In this document: piece by piece, positions 1 to 12,500 of the stretch
Layout: every line of letters begins with the position of its first letter
Position numbering within the stretch: position 1 is the first letter of the stretch
Source of the DNA: Piper betle
Taxonomy: Eukaryota; Streptophyta; Magnoliopsida; Piperales; Piperaceae
NCBI GenBank assembly: GCA_033002965.1
Contig: JAURVB010012869.1
Span: forward strand, 79,686 to 143,685
DNA length: 64,000 nt
Direction: 5' to 3'
Translations under genes and position numbers: made by a program
The notes under the pieces: generated by a model
Database searches by the model: none
Seen by the model: only the letters and a program-made list of their open reading frames with translations
What the model was told of the DNA's origin: nothing

Positions 1-922
1 TGGCTCTAGCCCTGACATGAGTTCCTGAGCTGAAGTAGACAAACTAAAAGCATGCCATCCAATTTTTCGTCCAAATTTACTGCCAAAACTTGGATTCTTT
101 TTAAGTGTTTGATTTTAGAAGTATATTATGCATGGATCCCCCAACATGTCAAGAAGGGAATAAGTAACATTCCTCGTTATGGTCAGGGTCTAGAGTGACC
201 ATCTTTTATATCTCAATTTTTGATTCTAACATAGATATGATATGTGAATATTTAAAAGAGGGAGAACCCAATAAGATATTGATGGAAAATAATCATAAGG
301 TACGCTTTTTAAATTAAATACTTATTACACTGGGGATTGTACCTAATACTCTTCTAAATTAAACATTTATATGGCTCCTGAAAATAATTATAAATAATGT
401 GTTTTTAAGTTAAAAACTTGCAAAAAAATAAAATGATTATATGTAAAGATCTAAAATTGAACACTGATAATAATGAGATATATTGTACATGTAAGCCCAT
501 AATTATATTGTAAATGTAAGCCCATAATTATCAATTGTACACATTAACCAAAGCGTAAAAAGCTTCGGGTTAGAGACTAAATATATATTATTAAGGAGAA
601 ACTTATTCTAGTTTAATTATAGTAAAATCCTTGCTCAGGATTTTAACGTATTGACTAGTCGAGATGGTTTTGTTGCATATGGTTTGACTCGTATGATCAA
701 CGTCACCTTCTCCTAAGCTGGTATACGATGTGAAAAAAGAGAAGGATTAGCATCGAAAAAATATTCGGCTATCAAGAACTATCATTTATAGTCTCATAAA
801 TCTAATTAATTTAATATTTATATCTTCAACACTTTTGAATGATTAGATGAAAGAAGAAGTATATATAAAAAAACTTCACTAGAACTAGTGTATAAATTAA
901 CATCTTAATTTTTTCTAACTAT
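1..922. other. AT-rich intergenic sequence
   Basis: I see no gene or RNA here. The stretch is AT-rich with short tandem pieces, such as a near-duplicate of about 30 bp around 492-535 (a 'gtaagcccataatta' unit twice). Confidence 0.5.
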
Positions 923-930
923 GTTGCTTG

Positions 931-1814
931 CATGGTTGCATGAATCGGAATCGGTTTTCCAGTGAGTCGGAATCAGAATCGGAATCGGTCTGAATCGGCC
1001 AGGAATCGGTTCAGTTGAATCAGTCCAAATTAGTTTAATCGGTCATATATAATAATTTGACAATTTATAATATAAATATATTAAAATTAGGTATTGATGT
1101 TATTTTGATATTATTCTGTGTATTATAGTTTATGATATTTTTAAATATTTTTAAAGATTTTTTTAAAATTATTTAGAATTAATTATTATTTTCAACTCGA
1201 GTTAGACTCGAGTCAACTTTTAATTACGAGAATGCCACCCTCCGCTCTTTACCCCCCGCTGTTGGCGGTGACCCGGTCAGCGGCGAGTCTCGCGGCGGCG
1301 ATATCGGAGGATGTCGGCAGCTCGGTCAGATGAACAGTCAGCGGCCCGGAGTCGGCGGCGATTCGTACGTCACAGCCCGATTCGGTCCGGCCACACGTCG
1401 GCGGCGACGTTGCGAGGTCTGCGGCGAGGTCGGCAGCCGGTCGGCGGCGAGCTCGGAGTCAGGGACGCACGGCGGAGGGCGGAAATGGGGCGGCGGCGAG
1501 CGGACGAGCGGCGGCGGTGTGGGGGGAGCGGGTTTGATTTTAGGTTTTTAAAATCCAAATTACCATTTTACCCATGCTTAAATAATTTAATAAAAATCAT
1601 ACCTAGGGTATTTTAATAATTTCCTAAAAAACCGATTCCGATTTAAATCGGCCGATTCCGATTCCGAGTTAAATTGGTCGGAATCAGACGAAATCGGGCG
1701 ATTCGGGGACCGATTCGGGGCCGACCGAGTCGGCCCCAAAATCGGATCGGTGCGATGCCGATCCAATTTAAATCGGCCGATTCCGCACGGAATCGGCCGA
1801 TTCGTGCAACCCGG
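931..1814 (+). mobile_element. Non-autonomous hAT transposon, copy 1
   Basis: The element begins CATGGTTGCATGAATCGG and ends with the near-inverse CCGATTCGTGCAACCCGG. It is flanked by a perfect 8-bp duplication, GTTGCTTG (923-930 and 1815-1822), the target-site length typical of the hAT superfamily. Both ends carry many GAATCGG or CCGATTC sub-repeats, as expected for subterminal transposase-binding clusters. The middle has an AT-rich part and a very GC-rich part (about 1230-1530). No transposase frame is present, so movement would need an autonomous partner. Two close relatives lie at 57298-58210 and 60168-61024. Confidence 0.88.
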
Positions 1815-1893
1815 GTTGCTTGTTGTACCCAGCTCATAGTTTGAAATTTTCCTTTTTCACTTCAAAAATTTTCTAAGTCAATTCCGTTTATAA

Positions 1894-1960
1894 TTTTTCA
1901 AGTCAAACTTCATGTTAGCTCCCTAGTGACAAATTTTGCGACTCACTCACAGAGTCAAAT
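1894..1960 (+). repeat. 67-bp direct repeat, left copy
   Basis: This stretch (beginning tttttcaagtcaaac, ending agagtcaaat) recurs almost unchanged at 4293-4360. The two copies bracket the LTR-like block 1961-4263. This is much longer than a normal integrase target duplication. Confidence 0.75.
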
Positions 1961-4262
1961 TGTAACAACCAGCCCTAGTCAGCCAGGGGTTATCTAAAAA
2001 TATGAAGGATGTAAAAATAAAATTTAATACATGAATCATAACAAGACAGATAATTCTAAGAATTTACTAATCATAAAATAAATCATGCTATATCAATGAT
2101 AACATGCAACGATACATAAGATAAATTAACTACGCGAACACAAAGTTCCATAGTCTCTAGACTGTTTCTCATAGTCATAATTATAACTCACAATAATTTA
2201 AAACAGATGTCTAATTTCATTCATCAATTCTTCAAACCTAGGTTGGTAAGAAAATCCACCAACTGCACGCTCTTAAATATCACTTTGAAGTTGCTCACCT
2301 GCTGTCACAAAATCGTGTTAATGATAAAACCACTAATTCACATAATTAAATAAAACAAGTCAATATATTCCCCATCATTATTTACTAAGTCTTTTAGTGA
2401 TTATGAACCTATGTTGAGCTCTAATTATGCCGAGAGGGGTGGCCGCCCTATCTAGTCTACAATCTCTATATACACGTATGCATGCTATGTGGTCCACGGC
2501 CTGTCGTTACTAATATTTGCCATCGACTCACCCTCTCGGTATCACAAGTACATAATGAGTCGTCTTACGCCATTGCGCCTTGTCACCCCTTTCGGCATGG
2601 GGGTAGGTATTTTATCTTTCAAGTAATTTTAAAGGTGCAGCCCTGTGTCGGAGTGAGTCAATTCTTTGACCCCGATTGCGCTCAGTGCATGGTGATCAAA
2701 TCTGGGCTCAAGCCGACTAGGGCTGCCAAAAAGGAATATACAACATTTCAAATAGTTATACGAACCTAGAATAGTTCAGCAAGTGAACTCACAACCGCAA
2801 CCGACGATCCTAATTTGATACGATAAAATAAGTATAATTTTATACAAATTGAATGCATGCAATGCCATGACTAGAACTTGACAACACAGCTCATGCAACA
2901 CTTTAAATATTAAAGCTTTAAATTTATCAAGATTAACTCAAAAATCAATAAGGTAGTTAATTATCCACATCACATCATTATTTAATTTCAACAATTTAAG
3001 TCGCAATTAAAATACTTAGAACTAAATGCTCATAATGAGTTTTCTCAATAGGAAAAGAATAATGTATAATTACCCGCTCCATAAAACAACTAATCAAATC
3101 ATATCTCCACAATTAAAATAAATTGATTTAATAACTGCTAAAATTTGATAATAATTGTATACTAATCATAATAATCTTACAAGTTCCTAAGGTCACATCG
3201 ATTGGCTATCATATTGTTAATCAAATTTTGAATAAACTTCCTAGCCGCTTTATTAATTAAATAAATACTTATTAACCCATTCCATTAAATTATTTAAAAT
3301 AATTTATGTTATCATAATTTAAGGATTACATTTGTAAAATTATTTTAAATTAATTACTCACAAAATGTTCAAACTTTATTTATTTTCAGCATGATATTAT
3401 AGTCCAACACTTAAGGCTATCAAAATTTTGATAACCCATATTACAAACCTTAATTGATCAATTATTAAAATAATCAACTTTATCTATTTTGTGCTTAATG
3501 TTAAACTTGAATAAAGTTTAATAATAATTCTATCATGATTGGCATATTAATCACATAATACTAATTTTAAACACGATAAAGATGATAACCTTATTTTATA
3601 AATTCCTTATAATATTATATATACTTAATTTATTAACAGCATGAAATAAACCACAAATACTAATTATATCATATAAAGATTAACAGTGATTTAATTAATC
3701 CATTAGCAGACAAAATAAGACCGGAAATTAATTAATAGTTAAACAATAATGGTTACAATTTTGTATCACTTACATAGTTAACTCCAACACTCACATTTTT
3801 AATATCTTAACTTAATAATATCAAGTTATATAATTTATTTATAATATCATTCATTTATTACTTTGCTAATTAACACCAATACAACGAAAAAATTAAATAA
3901 ATTAGTTACTAACAAACAGAAAAGAAATAGTCGGGGGAGAAAAATAGTGCAAAGCAAAGGTCGTGCTTCACACTACACCAAGGTGTGCATGCACTCACAG
4001 TCATATGCATGAAAAGAAATTTCCCCACAAATCCTAGACTGCTACACTTGATACCCAAATAATCATTACCACTTGTATGAAAATTTTTGGAACACCTATA
4101 TATGCTATATGTAAGCATGTGACTTGATTTAAATTTAAGCAAAAAGAAGAATGACAGTCGAGGAAAAGGTACCTTATAAAGAGAAAGCGATACTAACATG
4201 AAAGAGGGGAAAGGATTGGAGACGTGAAGAGGATGGCGATGGTGGTAGACAGGACGGCCCAT

Positions 4263-4263
<1 letters not shown>
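1961..4263 (-). mobile_element. Truncated gypsy-type LTR (Tekay/Del-like)
   Basis: The block starts TGTAACAACC directly after the 67-bp repeat and resembles the reverse-oriented LTRs at 39324 and 49601 in layout. It has a promoter-proximal part with 'gccatcgactcaccctctcgg'-type text, a long AT-rich run, then a short GC-richer end (4200-4260). It is cut off at a TA microsatellite and lacks the expected GTTTTACA end. I see no coding sequence. Orientation follows the polypurine tract seen beside the LTR at 46178. Confidence 0.5.
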
Positions 4264-4294
<31 letters not shown>

Positions 4295-4360
4295 TTTCAA
4301 GTCAAAACTTCATGTTAGCTCCCTAGTGACAAATTTTGCAACTCACTTGTAGAGTCAAAC
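4264..4360. repeat. TA microsatellite plus 67-bp direct repeat, right copy
   Basis: A (TA)n run at about 4268-4293 is followed by the second copy of the 67-bp repeat (4293-4360), which differs from 1894-1960 by a few bases. Confidence 0.75.
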
Positions 4361-5037
4361 TATAAAAGTTATTAAATTATATTATTTTTTTAGCTTAACT
4401 AAATCAACATTTTAAAATAACATGCTTATAAAATTTATGTCAAAAAGATGAATTTGTACTAACTTCATATAACTTTTTATTTACTAAATATATAAAAAAA
4501 CTATACTTGACACTGAGCCGACTCAAAATCGACTTCAATCTATAACATTGCCGAGTCAAATTTTAAGTCCAGAGTTTTAAAGATTGATTGAGCAGTTGTT
4601 GCAACATTTTGATGTGCTCCGTCTTCCATGGCTTATTCAGTCGTACAATTTTCTTCATAGATCATGATGATGACGCCACTTTTGTATGTTTTTGCGGAAA
4701 AATACCAGCCTTAAGGATTGCTTGCAGTAATGACCAGATAATTGCTCTTGGTCTATGTGCTTCTTCGTTGACATCGTTCACCATGTCTTTCAAAAAATAA
4801 AGACCAGGCCAAATTGCTCTAATTTGGCAATTGTTAAGAAGATTGATTAAGCTCGATTTAGCACAGTTATGTTGGACTCGATAAAAAAGTTCGATTTGAA
4901 GTTCTATCCAAACTTTAATTAAGTCAAATTTGAGCTATGGAAAACTCGGCTCTTACTCGCCCTTACATCCTCTTACTAATTTTCAACCCCAGGAGAATGA
5001 CAAACAAAACTCAAACCTAACAAACAAAACTCAAACC

Positions 5038-5043
<6 letters not shown>
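4361..5043. other. AT-rich intergenic sequence
   Basis: No gene is supported. Degenerate 'ctcgattt...agttcgattt' text resembles old TIR-element subrepeats. Confidence 0.4.
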
Positions 5044-5091
<48 letters not shown>

Positions 5092-5094
5092 CTA

Positions 5095-5137
<43 letters not shown>
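5044..5137. repeat. Paired TA microsatellites
   Basis: Two long (TA)n runs (5044-5088 and 5101-5137) are separated by about 12 bases. A duplicated 'caaacctaa' unit precedes them. Confidence 0.95.
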
Positions 5138-5140
<3 letters not shown>

Positions 5141-6940
5141 GGGCGTTAAGGTGAGCCAGCCGAGCTTTGATCTGGGTCATCCGATTTCAAGTATAAGTTA
5201 AGATATCATCCATATTTATTATGCCTAAAATTCGCCTTTTCTTGGGCTCAAATCATAACTACATGTCCGCTTTCTGGGCTTGAAGCTCTTGCATGTAAGT
5301 GGGCCGAAAAAGACAAAAAAACATACTTGGAGATGTACTGGGCCGGCTGCGAACACTGCTCGGGCTCATATTGTTGTTTGTAAATGGTTTTTAATTCTCC
5401 AAATTGAAACGATTATTGTTTTGTTTTTTATAAAGAGGTCATCATTTTTGTTTCACGAGACAATCTCCAATGATTTTTCAGTTGGAATATATAATTTTTA
5501 ATCATTGATTGTGTATATTTGTTCATTTTGTAAATTTTGCAAATATTTTATGTTCGATTAAATTAATGATATTTCTCAAGAACGTTATTGATAAATAAAT
5601 CTTATGAACATGAGTTAGTTATTTTAATACATGCTACAATTATTACTATATCCTAATTATTATCAATTCATTGCTAGAAAACATCAATTAAGTACCTTAT
5701 GAGTGTTAATTGAGTGATTTGAATCGGGTTCAACTATGTTCACGTTCAGCTTATTTTTCGAGTTTGAGTTGAGCTCAAAAGAGTTCGAGTCAAGTCTAAT
5801 TTGAGTGAACCCAAACTAGCTCAATTATTATTCATATATATTATACGATTACGATTTGTCATAAAAATTACATTAAGGTAAAATATAATCAATTAAATCG
5901 AATAAATCTTTGATTAGTGATTTACGAAGGAACAACTTATGTTAGTTGTTTTGAATATTGTGAAACTTTGGACTAATAATTAATATTAGTCAAACTTGAA
6001 AGAATGAAATCATGAATGAGAAAAGTTGGAAATATGGTGGAAGTTGGAGTGGATAAGTCCACTTATTTACATAATTATCATTGAACACAACCAACTTTCA
6101 ATTATTTAGAGATTTGTTATTGTATACAACTAATTTGATTTTCTTGAGATTTTTAAATAAATTTTATATAAAATTAAAATAAATCTCAAAGCTTCAAAAA
6201 TTTTCTCAAAAATAGGATTTGCATGTAGAGATGTCAAACATAAAAAAATATTTTTGGGTATTTCTAATAATTAGTCGCACCTCTTAGCTTTTATAAGTAG
6301 AGTTTTTCATTCTCATTTTACACTCATAGGAGGCTTTCAAAAAGGTGAGGCCAAAATTTAGTAGATTTTGGAAGAAAAATTAAATGAAGTCTATCCACCT
6401 AATCATCGGTATATTTTTAGGCTAGTTAAGCAAAAAGGCTAACCTAGTATGGTTCAATCCATGTACTTGCCTGGCTTGGTTCAACCCCTTTGCTACCTTA
6501 ATTTGGTCCTAGTCCGGTTGAGTCCATGTGCTCGCTTGGCTCGGTCCAACCCCCTTGCTAACCTTGTTGAGTTGAGTTACATACTCATTTTACTTTGTTA
6601 AGTTTGAGTCGCTTGCTGGCTTAGTTAGTCAGTTTAACTTTGATTCGACTAGCCCGAGTTGATTAAATAACTTTTTATGCTTATTAGTTAAATCTTTATT
6701 TACTAAGGAGAGTGTTTAGACCGAGTTAGTACACACTACATGCATTACAAGTGATAAATACTCCTTAAGCATTACGAGTTATGCTTTTTATGTAAATTTT
6801 GTACTTAGTAGTTAATTTAATTGTGATATTTTTTAATGACAATTGAACCTTGGTGTAACCCTGAACTCTAAGCGAGACAATAACCCTTCATTTTTATTTT
6901 TGGAGATTGTGCAAAAGGTCAAACGCGTGCTACAATTTTA

Positions 6941-6977
<37 letters not shown>

Positions 6978-8440
6978 TAGCTTGAAATAAAATTAATTAT
7001 AAAAATTTAAATAATTTAATTTTAATTCAATATTATACCAAATAGTTTATTTGGAAACAAAAGCATTGTAGTATCATGTAAAACTATCATTATAATGTAA
7101 TTATATTTATTTATATTTTATTTTATATAGATGGATATATAAAAATTATATAAACTATTTTATCTAATATAAATTTTCTGAGCTTAGAGTCAAGTAGAGT
7201 CAAATGGAGGCGTGCCCATATTTGTGTTAACTTTTCAAGTCAAGTTTTAATTCAATGAAATCAAGTAAAACATTTAATAATTTAATAAATTTGAGCTCGA
7301 TCGAACTCTTAGCACCCCTATTTAACCTAACAATTAAAGACCCCTATTTAACCTAACGATTAAAGATGCTTTTGGATGTCCTTGTATGCTTTAGAAGGAT
7401 GGAGACCGAACCAAAATAAATCTAGTTATGATTGAAATAGAGTTTTGCAGCGAATGTAAATCAGTTGTAACATCAAGCTGAAAAACTTGGATATGATATA
7501 TTATTACCTAATTATAGTTGAGCAATCATGCAGTTATCAAAAAGATAATAAATGTTCTTAATGACATCATCTTGTCGGAATTTGAATCCTTAAGTCATAT
7601 TTAAGAAATTAATTTTAGCCTCTCCTCCGACCAGCACTTTAATCACATAAGTAAGGAATGATTTACGTGATTATATTTCATCCTAAAATCATTTATTTGT
7701 AATAATGCAAATTATTTGTTCAAGTGAAGAACTCTATTGATAATTGTGCATTAGTGGTTTCAAACTCGAACAAAGGAAAAATGTTAGGTTTTAAAAATTT
7801 GTCATTTATAATTGCATGATTAATGTCCTCAAAAACCATTTTGATATAAGTTAGAAGAAAATTAATTTAAAGATGAACTAGTAGTGCAATCAAACGCACT
7901 ATCAATAGTTGGAAATAAACTTTCTTCAAAAATTAAAACTCCCAAATATAGCAACTAGCACATACTAATTAAAAGTAAAATTATTCATTAATTTATTTAA
8001 TTTCAAGTTTGAGTTGAGTTTAATGATATTTGAGTGGATATGAATTCAACTCAAGGCCTAACTAGTCTAATTTATATTTTGTGTGATTTATATTAAAAAT
8101 TGAAATATTAGAATTTAGTGTAATTTATAAATTTTATTTTACGATATTCATAAATTTATAAATTTATATCGTAATTTATAAATTAAATATAAGTCTCCTA
8201 ACTACTTTTGTGTAATTTATATTAAAACTTTATTTTAAAAAATTGAAATATCTCCATTTACTATAGTTTTACTCATAAAATTATATATTCAGTATTAAAT
8301 ATCATATTTTCATTCAAAATCGTTATCATATCATATTTTTATTAGTTTAATTAAATTATTATTTTTATAATATAAAATAGTAAATTTCGAGCGAAATTGC
8401 TCGGACACACAAGTCTAAACACGACTAGTTTAACTATAGT
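5138..8440. other. Intergenic sequence with old repeats
   Basis: No gene is supported. There is a degenerate tandem duplication at about 6448-6575 ('ggttcaacccc...ttgct' text twice), another TA run at about 6943-6973 and a short tandem duplication at about 7319-7365. Most of the rest is AT-rich. Confidence 0.45.
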
Positions 8441-8449
8441 TACCTTTTC

Positions 8450-8665
8450 TTTGGACAAAGACCAACGATATTTCCATTCAATGGCCTCCAACTTTCTTAT
8501 TCATCTTCCCCGTCAAATGGTCGTCCAGCCTATGTCGTCATCATCTTCTTCTTCCTTTTCTTATCAAACCCAACATCTTATTCCCTGCCTGTCCAGTCAC
8601 AGTGGTGATGAAGGCCCAAACTTCCACCAACCAAAAGCTTGGCATCGACCAACAATAACTGCTTT
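8450..8665 (+). repeat. Diverged duplicate of the carrier gene 5' leader
   Basis: This stretch runs parallel to 9358-9530, the untranslated leader of the NAD carrier. Shared text in the same order includes 'tatttccat(t/c)caat', a CTTCTTCTTC-rich run, 'atc(a/g)aa(a/t)cc(c/a)aac' and 'ggtg(a/g)tgaaggcccaa' followed by 'ccaccaacca'. It is AT-shifted relative to the gene copy and does not include the start codon region. It contains an open frame (8397-8681), but I do not regard it as a gene. Confidence 0.6.
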
Positions 8666-8699
8666 TTTTTCAAAGATTTAAAACTGTCAAATATGGCGA

Positions 8700-9342
8700 C
8701 TAACATGCACTAATTTAAATTAAAGCTGTCCTTTAATTTATCTAATTTTGAGCTTGAGTCCAGCTTATTAATATTTGAGTTGATACATGATCGAGCTGGT
8801 GTAATTTGTAATTAAAATTACCCTTTTTGTGATTTACATTAAATTTCGAGTTTAATCCTCCCATCAGACACACAAGTCTAAAAACAAGATTTGTCTCACT
8901 TTTGAATATAGTATCACTTACATGTACCCGGATCTCAAATAATAACTCATAAATAATAATAATAATAATAATATATTTAAAAGCCTTATAAAAAATATTA
9001 TTGTAAAGTTTAGCCAAGTTCAAATAAATCACCCACTCGTTAAATATCATAGGTGATATTTTTATTATTTTAAAAAAAATTAAGCATAATTATTCGTAAT
9101 TCTCTAAATATTAATTAAGTCTTACAACTAACTAATATAGGTTGTATGACCTTCTCGTGGATAAAAAAAAAAGAAAAGTGGTTGTAAATAAATTTTACTT
9201 TGGATTAACAAAAAAAGTGGTGTAAATAAAATTTACTTTGTGATAAATAAAATAAAAAAATAAAAAAAGGAACTTATTCTCCTAAACTTGGAGCAATGGA
9301 AGCATTAAATATCATATATTATGAGAGCGTCTTGAAAAGTGG
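8700..9342. other. Promoter-proximal region of the NAD carrier gene
   Basis: AT-rich sequence with an (AAT)n run near 8952-8972 and A-runs near 9165-9267. No coding sequence and no clear core promoter element was identified. Confidence 0.35.
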
Positions 9343-9558
9343 ATGGATGGGTGGGTGACAAATATTTCCATCCAATCGCCCCCCCCCCAATTTCCAACTC
9401 CTCTTCTGCGTCAACCCCCATTTCACAACCTTCTTCTTCTGATCGAATCCAACCTCTTCTACTGCGCCGGCCATGGTGGTGGTGGTGAAGGCCCAACCTC
9501 CTCCCACCAACCACAACCTTCGCACCGACTGAGAAACCGACCTCCTCGGCCGCCGGCC

Positions 9559-12500
9559 ATGTCGAACGCCCTCGTCAATGGCCTCGCCGGCGCCGGGGCC
9601 GGCATCGTCGCCCAAATCATCACCTACCCCCTCCAAGCGGTCTGTTACTCTACCCGCTCCCTTTCCATCACTTGGTCGGCGCCGCCACTTTTGATGGGTT
9701 GAGGTTGGTGCTCGAATTTCTTGCAGGTCAATACCCGGCAGCAGACGGAGAGGGTGGCCAAGAAGGGCGCCGACGAGGACAGCCGGCCGCCGGCCTCGTC
9801 GGGGAGCACCGTCGTGCAGATGCTACGGGTGGTGCGGACCGAGGGGTGGGGAGGGCTGTACAGTGGCCTCAAGCCGTCTCTGCTCGGCACTGCTGCGTCG
9901 CAGGTGGTTGGGAGGTCTGATTGATTGGTGGTTGGTGTGATTGGCTTCGGGGTTAAAGATTGTAGCTTTTGTTGTTGCAGGGAATCTATTACTACTTCTA
10001 CCAGGTGTTCAAGAACAGGGCGGAGGCGATTGCGGCTGCTCGGAAGAGGAAAGGCCTGGGTGATGGCAGTGTGGGGATGTTCTCATGGCTGGTGGTGGCG
10101 GCGGTTGCTGGGTAGGTTCCTGTCAGCTCAAAGTGTCTGAAATTCCCATACAAATGTTTTGTTGATTATTGCTGACTTTGGATTTCGTTTTTTTGTTATT
10201 TCAGGTCGCTGAATGTGTTGTTAACAAACCCTATTTGGGTGCTTGTTACGAGAATGCAGGTATGCCTCTCGCAGCATGTCATGTGGGAATGCTAATTTGA
10301 TATGGAAATAAGCTATATGCTGCCCCATGCGCTAACATGGACTCCAATTTTATCTACAGGCCTTCATCGAATTGAATCGGATAATGAGATAGATTATAAT
10401 GATATGGTTTCTTAGAGATTGACTCCAATTTTAAAGATAAAATATAATTAAATGAGGAGATGAATTCTAATCCTTTAATTTTCTTTGTTGTATTTTGGTT
10501 GGTTAGATTTCCTACCTTTCATCATAACTTGACTTTTGATTCCCCTCTTACCAATAAGGGTAGAGAAGAGGATGAAAACTAACTTGCAATGGAAAATTCA
10601 CTTCAAACTTTTAAAATGTGGCATCTTGCAAGTTGAACCTGATCATTTTTATTGCTGTAAAGCTGAAAGGATCCAGCTATCAAAAAGTTAAAAACCCCTA
10701 CTATGGTGATTGGTTTGATCATCCAGAATAATGTAGATGGTTGTCAGTACCCTCATAATATCAAGTGTCTGAGATTTAGACATGAACTCTACCCTGCCAC
10801 TTTATTCAGCATGAGGGCAATTTTGTGCTCATTTCATATATATTTAAAATGGATACACCGTATATGGTGGTCTGGTGAAATTACTAAAATATTGTCTTGA
10901 ACTGTTTTGACTATTTAGTGGTTAAGTTTGTAAGTTGGGTTGAAATTTTTGTTTGGGTTTGTCCTTTTCTTCTCAAAAGATACTCTACACTGTATTTCCA
11001 GACTCAAAACCAGGCCGAGAAGAAAATTAGGGAGAGTAAGAGGGAAGCCATATTAAAGGAAGCTTCTGATAGTGGAAAAGAAGATCTTACTACTATTCAA
11101 GATAGTTTAGCAGTACTTGATTTAGTCAAACCTCGTCCTTATGGAACACTACAAGCGGTTGGTAATCTCGTGGCTTCGCGTGTCCTGTGATGTTTGGAAA
11201 TTGTATTGCTTGACCTTTTTCACATTCACTGTTTAGTGTGTACTGTCTTTTGCAGGCCCGAGAAGTGTTCAATGAAGCGGGCATAAGGGGGTTTTGGAAA
11301 GGCATTATTCCAACTCTTATCATGGTAAGCTACTGGTGCTTATCTGTCCCCCTTCACATTTGCATCAGCCTTCTAAAATAACTGGAGTTAAGGATGTGGA
11401 TCCTCTTTCATTAGTTTGAGTCAATTAGTGATCATGTTTACATTCCAAGATTTATGTAGATATATGTAAGGATCTTATTCTGCTTATGAATTAGAGCATT
11501 CTTTGTGTGAATTTAGGAAGGTCTAATCATAATTTTCAATAAAAATACTGTGTCCTATTTGTTTGCTGACGGTGCTACTGTTCAGTTATACATGGATGAA
11601 ACTAAATATCATTAGGGAATTTTATTAATCTTCATTGTCATCTTTTTATTTTCTTGCTTAATTTGTCGTTGACAATGTTGATATGTTACTCAAGAAATTT
11701 GAATTTTTTTGTTATTAGCAAGTTACTGGTAATGTGATATTACCATGAGTTATTGGTGCAAGGTTAAACCAGTAAGGAAGAGTTCCTAGTCAGGAAACCT
11801 GCAACCAGATCACAACAGGGGAGCGTAGGCCAATCCTAGCCTTTTCTCCTAGACGATAAACCTTCCCTCGTGGTAAGTTTATCTCATAGATTCAAGGAGA
11901 ACGCATATAACCATGGCGAGGGAAAACTAGAATAATGCAGGCTAAGTTTTTATTCGTCCTCTTCTAAAAGAAAAGTTCCCTAAACCTTACAACCAAATAA
12001 CCTTATAAAGGATGGTTCTAAAGCCTAACAGAAAATATCAAATAAGATCTTTGAGATAACAAATCTCCCCTAACTAATGACTAACTAAACCATAACCAAA
12101 CCATAACCAAACCACTAATAATAAAATGCTCCAATGGCTAAAGCAAACATAAAAATACTCAAGCCCAACAAGTATGACACCAACAAATAAAAGATCTACG
12201 TAGCAGACTTTCCCTTTCCTTATTCATTTTATTCTTCCTAACGTAGACAACATCATATTGAGGATAATCGGTTTTATTGAAGAAATCTTCCTCCACTTGA
12301 GTAATATAGTTTGAGAGGGAAGAGACTTTTCAGGATGCTCTGCATCAGTTATATCTTATGGGTAAAGGTGAGTATTTGGTTGGTTTGGTTCCGAACCCAA
12401 GAATAGGGGTTTGGTGGTCTAATTTTGTAACCCAAACCGAACAGAACTCTTGCTAAAACTGAACCGAACCAAAATATTTCGGTTGGATGGGTTCGATAAC

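Noticed and set aside
9343..9702. 119-codon frame starting upstream of the NAD carrier
   Set aside because: It reads through the untranslated leader and the first intron. The family N-terminus starts at 9559.
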